From: Pempheris klunzingeri
Lineage: Eukaryota; Chordata; Actinopteri; Acropomatiformes; Pempheridae
NCBI RefSeq assembly: GCF_042242105.1
Contig: NC_092020.1
Location: 17,328,788-17,392,787, forward strand
Length of the DNA stretch: 64,000 bases
Direction: 5' to 3'
In this document: positions 26,985 to 36,288 of the stretch, piece by piece
Numbering within the stretch: position 1 is the first letter of the stretch
Layout: every line of letters begins with the position of its first letter
Made by a program: the position numbers and the translations under genes
The notes under the pieces: model-generated
Database searches by the model: none
Told to the model about the DNA's origin: nothing
What the model saw: only the letters and a program-made list of their open reading frames with translations

Positions 26985-27430
26985 TTGTCGTGATTCAACC
27001 TGAGGGGACTATCAGTGTGTGTATCAAATTTAACCCCAAACCACAAATATCAGCTTCATTGTGGTACATGAGGAAAAGCCAGGGGATCATCAGCGTCGAT
27101 AAGATGCACTGTCTGGGGACCATAAATGTATGTATCAAAATCTGCCAAATCTGACCTGCTCGTGGCACCTAGTTATCGCTAGAGGATCACCAAAATAACT
27201 CAGATTCTGGGCACTGTGAATATCTCATGGCAATCCATCCAATTGCTGTTGAGACATTTCATTAAAAAAAAAAAAAATTCAACCTCGTGGTGGCACATAA
27301 GGGAAAGTCAGAATGTCTGAGTCAGTGGGATTCATCCTCTTGGGACTACGAATGTCAGTAGCAAATTTCACGTAAATCTAACCCATGGTTGTTGAGATAT
27401 TTCAGTCTGGACCGAAGTGGTGGAGCGACA
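26985..27430. repeat. dispersed fish repeat (copy 2), internally repeated
   Basis: Shares AAAGCCAGGGGATCATCA, CATGGCAATCCATCCAATTG, TGTTGAGACATTTCA and GGATTCATCCTCTTGGGAC with the copy at 10925-11280. The module recurs at least twice within this copy, ending in GTTGAGATATTTCAGTCTGG. It is non-coding and of the same orientation as copy 1. Confidence 0.7.
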
Positions 27431-28514
27431 AACTGACAGTCATTTCCATACCTAAATCGATTCTGCGAATGTGCCCCAAAAGACAAGCACAGAGAAATCT
27501 GCACTCACACAAACTCAAATATCCAAACACATGCTTGTTTTTTTTCTTTACCATTTATCGACCTCCTTTCTAACACACAGCATTCCCTCTGCCCGGACTG
27601 TAAATTAAGCAACTGGTCGCTACTCCTCTCTCCCTCCCATCCTGCCATATTAAGGATGACTTGCCACATGGGGCCACACTGTGAGTCGGCCCCTAGAGCA
27701 GCTCCAAGAGCAAGGCCTGCAGTGCCGGGCAGTAAATAACCGGCATAAACGTGTCATGGGAGACAACCCGCAGACATCAACCCATTTAATGTTAATAGGA
27801 AAGCATCGGTTACCAGATTCTAAATAATAGCTTGCAGTCACCGTGGCCATGGATAGGTACAGCAGGCGCAGGAATTTATGGAGTTAGCAAATTGCTTTTC
27901 TATCCCCATTCTTCCTCCATTTGTCCATTTTGCCATCTCTCAGTGCATGTTGGGGATGATTGAGAGGTGCAGGGTGATGATGGGACTGTTGCAGCCTGCC
28001 CGACCGAGCACAGCTGTCCTACGGCCACAGAGCTCGGGATGGTGATGCTCCAAGGTGTACAACAACTATTCGTCCATCTGGGTCTCAGGAGGGACAGCCA
28101 CTTGACAAGGCACTGAGATATTTTTATTCCAGCAGGGCCTGAGGTGTTTGGTTGTGACCAGTGGCTCTTTTGTTGGACAGGAATTGTGAGATACTGCTGG
28201 TCTGTGGTCAGTAATGCTAAAAGTGGTTATAAATAGGGCCAGAGTGTATCGTTCCCATTCTATTTATTGAAGGTATTTTGTCCAGGTTGATTACTATAAA
28301 AGAAGAACAATATTGTCTGCAATTACACATTTAAATTAAACATTTATTTCAATTATTTATTATAATTTGTAAACGTGTCAAGCTAGTTTTTAGGGATGAG
28401 GCTGTTAATGTCGACAAAATCTAAGAAAAGACAGAAACCAATAATGTGTAAGTCTGACTGTCCACCCGCTCTGTGGCACCAAACCATTAGGAACCTATTG
28501 AAATCAAAACCAAC
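27431..28514. other. non-coding, no feature recognised
   Basis: Somewhat more GC than its surroundings at 27600-28200, with no exon or repeat I can support. Confidence 0.4.
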
Positions 28515-28900
28515 TTAAAGGTACCATATTTTGCTCATTTTAAAGTTCTTACTTGTGTCTGACGGTCCAACTAGAACATGTTTACAAGGTTTAATGTTGA
28601 TAAAACACATTATTTGTCTCCTAGCAGACGTGGCTGCTGCAGCTGTTTTCAGTCTCTGTCTGAATGCTCCGTTTTAGAAGAACAGAACAGTTTGCCAATT
28701 TGCTCTCACCTTCATCAAATTTGATGAAATGACATCATAAAGGGATCCAAATCCACAGATTTACTGAAAGATGGAGCAGGAGACACAGAGAGAGGATGTT
28801 TTTTTTTCTTATCGTTTGGCATTTTGTAGGCATACAGAGGACACATATTTATGCTGAAAAGACACTAAAAAGTGCATTTTGCAGAATATGGGACCTTTAA
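28515..28900. mobile_element. MITE with TTAAAGGT inverted ends
   Basis: A 386-bp element. The left end reads TTAAAGGTACCATATTTTGC at 28515 and the right end, complemented, reads TTAAAGGTCCCATATTCTGC at 28900. That is 18 of 20 positions matching, with TTAA at both outer edges. The interior has TCAGTCTCTGTCTGAA and TAGAACATGTTTACAAGGTT, which I recall from a very abundant teleost element. It has no coding frame. Ends and TTAA flanks suggest piggyBac-type mobilisation. Confidence 0.8.
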
Positions 28901-29004
28901 CACCTGCTGAAGGTCTTGTTTGCGCTGACCTCCACAGGTTTCACTTTGTACCTTGCTGCAGTGATGTGTACCCCAGGACCCTGTGACATCACTGTCCGAT
29001 GAGA

Positions 29005-30145
29005 TTAAAGGGATACATAGGGATAGACTTTCTGGCTTTCCATCATTACAATATGGGAAGTATGTGCATGTTTAACTTCCCTGTGCGCCACCTGCAGCCA
29101 GAGCTCCTCACTTGTTATCCAGTTCAACATCCACCAGGTGAGACAAAACATCTGGCGGACACTGAATGACTGGCTTGGCAATGAAATTGTTACTGTTATT
29201 TTATTGTTAAGTCAGTCAAATCAGAAAAGTATCTCTTTAAATGGATATTTTGATGATTTTCAATCAGCTTTGGATCATTACACTGTGGGTAGTAGTTTAA
29301 CTTTTGTCCATGTTTTCTGTACCCAGAGCTCAATTATATGCGAAAAGTGTTTTTTTTTTGCATCCCTACCATAAGACCAAGATTTTAAAGTTTAATGCAG
29401 GAATCAGACATTCAGGGATACTTCCAGAATACAGTGCAAGGTAATTGCAGCATGTGGAGGAGGGAGAGGCCGCCACAGCCGAGAGCCAAACACCGCTAGC
29501 CAGTGAGGATAAAAGCCCAGTGCATTCTGGTTATTGTAGTTTTCCCATCTTTTGAGCAAAAGGGAATACCACAGCTCTTTTCTCTGATCATGTTGCACCA
29601 ATTTCAAAAATATCTGTGCCTTTCTACTCCGTGGACAGCCCAGTTTGATGAAAAGGCCAACTTTCCAAAGGCAAAATACTTATTTGAAAAGGTACAACAA
29701 AGCACACCTCTGACCACACTTAACCTGAGACTTGAAATAATTGCTTTTCAGCCTGATAACTCAAAAATACGTATACATATATTTTTAAGTAAAAGTGAAA
29801 AATTACTTTAACAGCTAGGTACTGTAGTTCTTAGCCAATTTTACTCAAACAGAAATAAATAGTGCATTTGTTGTGGACTATTTTCAGCTGAGGATTTGGA
29901 GATTTAATAGGTTTTGCAGCACCACTACAGTAGCCTTGTTTTCTGTTATAGAGGCTCATTGGTGTGTTTTTAATAATGTTGGACAACAATGGAGGTCACA
30001 AGCACAGGGGAATTAGCTGCAGTACATCAAGCATTGGAGACACAAACAACACTGGTTAGTGGGATCAATAACTTGGCTTTTGTCTTTTCATGAGATTTAT
30101 TGACAATCTGCATAAGTATCGATTATCACCTAACTTATCCTTTAA
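29005..30145. mobile_element. larger TTAA-bounded repeat element, possibly composite
   Basis: The left edge is TTAAAGGGATACATAGGGAT. The right edge, complemented, is TTAAAGGATAAGTTAGGTGA. The right portion contains GAGGCTCATTGGTGTGTTTT, GGACAACAATGGAGGTCAC and CTTGGCTTTTGTCTTTTCAT, which I associate with a common teleost repeat. The interior at 29440-29680 is GC-richer. The TTTAAATGGATATTTTGATG at about 29237 may be the real left end of a nested second element. The frame at 29503-29811 is not supported as a gene. Confidence 0.5.
29522..29540 (-). promoter_or_regulatory. ZNF143/THAP11-like motif inside a repeat
   Basis: On the minus strand this reads ACTACAATAACCAGAATGC. It differs at two of 19 positions from the SBS consensus as I recall it. 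It lies inside the dispersed element at 29.0-30.1 kb. Confidence 0.4.
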
Positions 30146-30716
30146 CTGACCTGCCAACAAATAAAGATGGCCCAAATGACAAGACATGTATGTGACAATT
30201 AAGTTTGTATTGTGACAAGTTTTAAGAGATTACAGATACTAGGAATTAGCGTAATTCAACCACAAACGATACCCTTCATTTGGTTTGTCTCCTTCCTTTA
30301 TTACCACTGACCCTGCCTCACTCATCCAGTCAGTCTCACATGTTATCTGCTCTCTGATGCAGTTTAGAAAATAGAACATCAAACTAAGGCAAGATTAAAT
30401 GCCATGACAGGGAAACTTAGGTTAATAGTAATTAACGCATCATGGGATACAAATTCAGTGGATTATTAAGCTTTTTGTAGTTTAGCAGATGTTGTTTTTC
30501 ATACTATGTGAGAGTGAGTAGCAACAAATGGCTTCTTCTGAAGGGAGGAAAATGAGCCCTGATATCACTGTTGGCAGACTCCAGGGGGAAAACACTAACT
30601 TGCGGCTAATTATACTTGTGTAAAGAAGAAGGGCAGCCTAGACAAATGTCAGAAACAGATAATATCCTTTGAATAAAGAGAAAAATCGAGATACAAAAGC
30701 TCTTCCACTGCAAATG

Positions 30717-30906
30717 CTCAGTCTAGCAAGGTGATAAAGACAAACAAATCACTGAGGTCTTCATCTGTCCCACTGGAGAGCAAGGTGAAATCAATAAGGT
30801 CAAAGCTGGGGTCAACTGTAATTAAATCACCACAGCAGTTTGACCAGTTTGACTCTTTGAGGTCCAGACTTGTAAACTCATCACTGATTTCCTCTGTGTA
30901 GCAAAA
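30717..30906 (-). CDS. isolated exon-like ORF, unidentified
   Basis: The minus strand has a textbook acceptor (TTTTTTTGCTACACAG) at about 30906. An open frame of about 58 codons follows and ends in TGA at 30717-30719. The translation is acidic and rich in Asp, Ser and Leu, beginning EEISDEFTSLDLKES and ending DLSDLFVFITLLD. The composition looks more like protein than the other chance ORFs nearby, which are full of Cys, Tyr and Phe from AT-rich DNA. I do not recognise it. No partner exon with a matching phase was found in 31-34 kb, and the predicted first exon at 34.3 kb offers no open frame to join it. It could be the last exon of an unknown gene, an alternative exon of the gene starting at 34.5 kb, an exapted repeat or chance. 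Confidence 0.2.
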
Positions 30907-33441
30907 AAATATGAGACTAATCATTCTTGATCACCGTGCTTACATCAAATCACAGCATCTGACCTACAATCACCTTTTCAATGTAAATGAAGAAAAATTG
31001 TAGCGAGAATATGTAATGTCACTACAGCAGTTGGTAGGTTGCTAATTCTTAACGCTCCGCTAGAGTTACTGAAGACCCGGGGCAGACTTTAACAGAGGAT
31101 GACATTTTCAGATCACTCTCCTGAATTAAAAAAGGGGGGAAAAGAAAAACATGCCCAAGACAATCTTTAACTTAGCTTGCTCCCCACATAACAGTATAAA
31201 TAATGCAATCCCAAAATACATGTTTAGGTTTCATCAGTGGTGATGAAAACAAACCATGAAAGAAACCAGCTCCACGCCTTGAAGTACTGCCTATTTAGGA
31301 TTAACCTTTCAAACTCCTAAAACTGTGAAGACATATGAGTCCAGAAAAATACAAACACTTTAACACAGTGATTCCCAGCCAGGGTTAGCTGTGGTCCAGT
31401 GGCTACTGCTGCAGCTGCTAGAGGTACTGTAGCTACACAACTTTTTTTTGTTGGTTTTTTAAATGGAAATGACAATTTGATTACAAAAAAGAATCCGTAT
31501 ATCAAGTCAACCGTAACATTTATCACACTATCACATGTTGTTAGTGAGTGTAAAGCTAGTTGGTAAGGAGGTAAAGAGGTCTGAGTTTAACTAGCAGTAA
31601 TGAAAAGTAATGAATAGACAGTTTACATTGGCTGAATGGTTGAATTTGGGTATTAATTGATAAGCAGCTGAAATTATTTGCTAAAAAAAAACTGTAAAAT
31701 AATGAAAAAATGGTAGAAAACTAATGGATAAACAGGTGAAATGGTTAACTATGAGTAATCAAAATGTTTGAAATAGTTCACTAAAAGTAATGATTGATTC
31801 GTTTAAGTAGTTTGATTAAGTAATCAAAACAGTTCTAATAGCTAAATGCATCTGATAGCTGGTTGCTAAAAGAGGTAAAGGGATGAATTGTATTGCTAAA
31901 TGTGGTTGAGAATGATTTCAATGTCCAGCATCTGGTGCTACAAACCCAAACTTGACCAAACCGACCAAAACAACAACATTCAGTTATGTAAAAGAAATAC
32001 CGTAACAATATCCACTTCTGCATAGTTAAGAGGGTTCAATGAGATCCAGTTTGAAATGAATTCAAATGAATACATTTGGAAAACACTGGCTGGTATCAGT
32101 GAAGAGGTAATTTAGCACTCTGACAGGGCCGTGGGGGTTCATCAGACAAAGAAGGTTAGAAACTGCTTTCTTCACATTATCTGATACAAGTGACAGTGGC
32201 ACTGTACTCTTAAGGACGTTAAAACGAGATGATGCTGTACGATTTAATGTACATTCTCCAAAACACAGCTGGAGGGGGGGTGTTGAAAATGCAAAACATA
32301 AAACATGACCAGGAGGCATGTAGATGGAGAGAAGCGGTGACAATGGAACATCTCGTAATCCTTTTAGCGTCCTTCACAATTACCGTTCACTGCTGTGTGG
32401 AGCCTTAAGAAACACAGCTTCCCTCTGCCAAACCTGGTTAGAAGGAGCAACACATAACATGCAAGCTGCTATGGTCATCACGGCGTATGCTACTCATTAT
32501 GAACCATTATTAAACCCACTGTCAGCAGGACTATTCCACTCATTTTTTTTTTATATTTTCAGATGTTTTGCAGCAGTCATTAAGATCAAAAGCGATGCAG
32601 TCCTATCATCACATCAAATTGGATTGCTTGAAGAAAATGTGACCGTGTTAGGCGTTTGGATTCTGAGGAAAATGATCTTTCAGTGTAGGTACAGGAAGAT
32701 TACTGTCCATGAAAATGACTTGAAGCTATTTTAAATGAATGCAGAATGATAACGCTGAAAGGTCCTGAAGGATGACAACAGAAAATTCACTTTCAGAGGA
32801 ATTTCTTTGTGAGGCAGGATGTCGCCTAATGCCCCCTTTCGAGGAGGAAACATTATTCAACTCTTCAATTTTTTTTTTTCTTCTTTTAAACAACCTAAAT
32901 CATTTAATGCTTCCAGAGATCTTTAATTTCATCCTGGACTGAGCCATGAACACCGAGAGTTACCGGACTTTAAGATCAAAGATGAAAGAAGACAAAAACA
33001 GTCGGTAAGCATGAGAGAGAAAGATGAATGCTTTTGATGTTCAAAACCAAGATGGTTAAATTTTCATGAAGGGAATTTCTGTCTTTGTATTTGACTGATC
33101 CTTCAAAATTAACACATGGTCAACATTTGGACACAACAGCACAAACAAGTGTACGACTAACACGCTGGACTGATATATTCATTCAGATAAAGTTGCTCTT
33201 AGAAGCCTTTCAGTGCAGCCTTCAAAAGGGCCCAGCAGTATTTTCTGCAACCTGAGGGATGCTCACATATTTGAAGTTTAGATGAAAAGATGATGATGAA
33301 AGTTTGGAAACATGTGACACAAACATTTTATAATATATTAATGTCTGTGGTCGACATCTGTCAATCAGACTGGGTGTGAGAGCAGGTTCAGATCTTGTGT
33401 TTTAGTTAATGGGGATACTGTTGGTTTATATATATATTAAT
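30907..33441. other. non-coding, no gene recognised
   Basis: The plus-strand frame of 136 codons at 32324-32734 is the longest here, but it shows no domain, codon bias or splice context. Many repeats of AAAGTAATGA/AGTAATCAAAA type at 31590-31830 suggest a degenerate minisatellite-like tract. Nothing else can be supported. Confidence 0.45.
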
Positions 33442-33467
33442 ACACACACACACACACACACACACAC
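33442..33467. repeat. (CA)13 microsatellite
   Basis: CA run preceded by a short TATATA stretch. Confidence 0.95.
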
Positions 33468-33573
33468 GAGCTACGTCTTCTGTCTGGTCCACAGAAGCAG
33501 GATTACTCCTCCTTCCAAATATTTCCCTAAATTACCCTCCACTGTGTTGCATCCTGGGGCTCTCATAAAAAGA

Positions 33574-33742
33574 AAGAGTCTCGGGGCTTAAGACGCTCAC
33601 CGTGTAATTGTAACCATAATTACTCGCGACATCCAGAGTTCAAATCCGGCTCAACACCTCGGTCTGCCACCACACGTCAGTCTCCACCCATACAAACTGA
33701 TGAGGCTGAAAAGCCTTAAAAATGCCCCCTTTTTTTTCCTGC
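33574..33742 (+). mobile_element. tRNA-derived SINE
   Basis: GGGGCTTAAGACGCTCACC looks like a degenerate A box. About 55 bp on, GAGTTCAAATCCGGCTC is a good B box (GGTTCGANTCC type). The tail GAGGCTGAAAAGCCTTAAAAATGCC followed by a T run resembles the end of a common fish SINE (AATAAAGGCAAAAATGCC in my recollection). It lies about 600 bp downstream of the predicted minus-strand first exon, inside its putative intron. Confidence 0.65.
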
Positions 33743-34302
33743 AGGAAGCGATACTTGCGGGGGTGGAGGGGAAACTTACAGAGAAAGATGTGCAAGGCTT
33801 TCTTCCTCCTCTGGGGCTCCACAAAATAAGCGCACACTCCACCAGTGTGGGTAAATCTACTTCCTCTGATCCACAGTTACTGAATGGACAGACTGTGATC
33901 TGTGCACACTGTTCTGAATAATGAACACTGTATGACAAACACAGGAAGACTTCCCAAATGCTGCCTTTACGTCCACTTAACCGCCTTTTATTCAGCGCAG
34001 AGCAGAGGACAAACGCGCATAAAGGCTGTAGTTATCCTGGAGCTCATCAGACAAAGCTCCTCCATCACACGGATGTCGCCCGACTGAAGCAAAAAAAAAA
34101 TCCAGCTGCCAAACTGTGACCAGGACGACGCACAGTCTCCTAACTGCGGCGCAGCAGCCAAATCTCTACCTCAACATGCACAGGAGTGACCCAGAGGCGA
34201 TTTAAGAAGCCTAACACACTGTGCACACCATGTTTCTCTGTGCGTCCTGCACGCGAGGTTATCCGACTTCTATTAAAACACACATTTCCTACAGTAAACA
34301 CT

Positions 34303-34322
34303 TTAAAAAAAAAAAAAAAAAA
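34303..34322. repeat. poly-A tract
   Basis: About 19 A residues just downstream (minus-strand sense) of the predicted splice donor at 34335. Read on minus it is a poly-T run. Confidence 0.85.
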
Positions 34323-34335
34323 GAACAAGTCTCAC

Positions 34336-34600
34336 CTTTCTCTTCTCCCCCAGGCAGGGATTTGGCTCAGGCGGGACTGACACAGTTCACTGTGTTGGCA
34401 AAGAGGCTGAAATAAGCTACTCCAGTGGATGCTGTCGAGACGTGAGCTGAGGAAAGTGAGGAGCAGCAGCAGCAGCAGCAGCAGATGAAGATTTGAAACG
34501 GCGGAGCAGCGCAGCGCTGTACCGGCGGCGGAGTCTGTGTCTCTGACGCTGACATCAGCGGGCTGCTTTCTTTAAGGTGGCTCCGCTCACTCTCTCCAGC
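34336..34600 (-). other. predicted non-coding first exon and promoter, probably of drp2
   Basis: This is an island of GC-rich, CpG-containing sequence in AT-rich surroundings. On the minus strand it ends in a strong splice donor (AAAG|GTGAGA, exon end at 34336). The minus-strand ORF from the ATG at 34555 stops at 34367, inside the exon, so it is a 62-codon upstream ORF and not a gene start. The exon contains a CTG run (CAG on plus, 34463-34484) that codes for cysteines in that uORF. The 5' boundary is not defined; 34600 is a guess. In human the gene after CENPI, on the same strand, is DRP2 (dystrophin-related protein 2), and synteny is the only reason to name it. No DRP2 coding exon was recognised in 1-34 kb, so the coding part would lie to the left of the window. 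Confidence 0.45.
34463..34484. repeat. (CAG)7 trinucleotide repeat
   Basis: Seven uninterrupted GCA/CAG units within the predicted minus-strand 5' exon, which would read CTG in that transcript. Confidence 0.9.
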
Positions 34601-34737
34601 GCCGCACCACACGCCGAGGGTCTCATCGGCTGGGTTAAACCATCTCAACACACATTATCGTCATCTCAGAAAGCGGGAGTTGGAGTGAGATCAGATGCTT
34701 CACTGAAAACTTCCGCGGTGCGTTATGAGGAGCTGCA

Positions 34738-34762
34738 GGAGGGTGGAGGGTGGAGGGTGGAG
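34738..34762. repeat. short tandem GGAGGGT repeat
   Basis: Three consecutive copies of a 7-bp GGAGGGT unit in the GC-rich block upstream of the predicted minus-strand first exon. G runs of this spacing can form a quadruplex; that is inference. Confidence 0.7.
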
Positions 34763-35658
34763 TGCTCTGAAGCCACAGCTGAGGGAGGAAGCGTCCAAAA
34801 GGCTGTCAAGGATGGAAATCTGGCTCAAGGTTGCGAGAGAACATCCTCTCTGCAACTCTTCATCATTTTCAACAGTGGATTGAAAAGTTAAGGACAGCAT
34901 ACAACATTAAAATAAAACGGTGGTGTCCAAATTCGTCCTTTTTGTTCAAAGTAGGCTACTATACATATATGTTTATGTGTGATTTATTCATGATGAAATT
35001 ATGTCAATGAAAATGAAACTTGACAGACTGTCAGTGTAGTGCAGTGACTGAAACAATCAGTTAGTTGAATTTTTATAATTTGTTGAAGTGGTCGAAATAA
35101 ACAAAAATGCAAAACTTCCAACTTTTTTTTTTTTACTGTATTTGCTGTTTTTTCTATAATTTTAGATTTAATAAATTGGGCCTTTGGTTGGACAAAACAA
35201 AACAAAAATATCTGTAAATTTCAGATAACTGTAAGCTGTCCTTTTTCACTACTTTACATAGCCAAAAAGATCAATGTGTTCCAATTCAAATAAAAAAAAA
35301 AAACAGTGGACAAATGAATGCAATCAACAGTCCTAGACAAAGCTGATCACTATGTGGCTTCTAATGACTTCAACCAGTGTTTTCAGAAGTAGCCCAGGGC
35401 CTAATAACCACCCAGAAGGGTCCCTAAATTAAAGCAAAATGCTGTTTACCAGATGGTAGAGCACTTAATGCATAATTAAGAATACATAATCTATATAACA
35501 GCTTCTAAAGCGACTGATGCCATTTGATGGTAAAGTCCAGGTTCACATTTGGGCTCAAGGCCAAGACTCTTGGCCTTGTAAACTGTGACATACTGCATTA
35601 TTATATTATTAAAACACAACAGATCGATTTTATTTGCTTCTTGAGCAAAAGTCTTGCA
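34763..35658. other. spacer between cenpi 3' end and the promoter at 34.5 kb
   Basis: AT-rich and non-coding beyond the GC-rich promoter shoulder. It holds poly-T and poly-A runs near 35121 and 35290. No exon is supported. Confidence 0.5.
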
Positions 35659-35668
35659 TTTATTTATT
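35659..35668 (-). terminator. cenpi: candidate cenpi polyadenylation signal
   Basis: Two overlapping AATAAA hexamers on the minus strand (TTTATTTATT on plus), about 620 nt past the cenpi stop codon. They are the first canonical hexamers met downstream. Cleavage there would leave about 1 kb to the next promoter at 34.6 kb. Confidence 0.4.
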
Positions 35669-36288
35669 TCCAGGAATGTGCAAGAGTCAGGGGTTTGCAT
35701 ATGGCGAGCTGTACAAGAATAAAACACAAAACAAACAGAAGGCTAAAAGGAAATGTGTTTTCAGTGTAGTAGCAGGTTCAAGGTCAGCTTGTTGACATTA
35801 AACAAAAAATGACCGATTCAATAGGAAAAAATGCTGAAAAAGAATCATTACTGTTATTCTTTTCTACACCATCAACATTTATGTAACTTTTGGGTCATAA
35901 AGTATTCTATTTTTGTGATGTCAAACATTTTGTGGATATTTTGCGGCAGATGAAAGCGAGTTGCAATGATGCCCTTTCAGTTTTTTTTCTGCAACATACA
36001 AACCATCATCCCAGTTGAATGTGCACTCACTGAATTTGAACCTACCACTGACACTGCCTATACCAAATGGCTGCCAGGGCATTATGGTCTATTATCATTA
36101 AACAGACAATGCTATAAGTAAAAATACACAATAAACACAGGTAAATCTATGTACATAAAAAGATACTCAGATCATATGCAAGTAGCTCGCTTGGGAGAGA
36201 GGTGCAGGTGAAATATGTACAAGTCTTTTAAAAAAAAAAAATTGGTAAGATGCAAGCGGTTGTTGTTCCTCTTCATCGAGTTGAGCGT

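Noticed and set aside
32324..32734. 136-codon plus-strand ORF in the gene-free stretch
   Set aside because: No recognisable domain, start context or splice site, and composition as expected by chance.
33574..33660. Possible functional tRNA gene
   Set aside because: The B box is good, but the A box and stems are degenerate and a SINE-type tail follows, so it is a SINE head rather than a tRNA gene.
1..34300. Searched the minus strand for DRP2 coding exons (spectrin, WW, ZZ domain sequence)
   Set aside because: No frame resembles these domains; any drp2 coding exons must lie outside the window.
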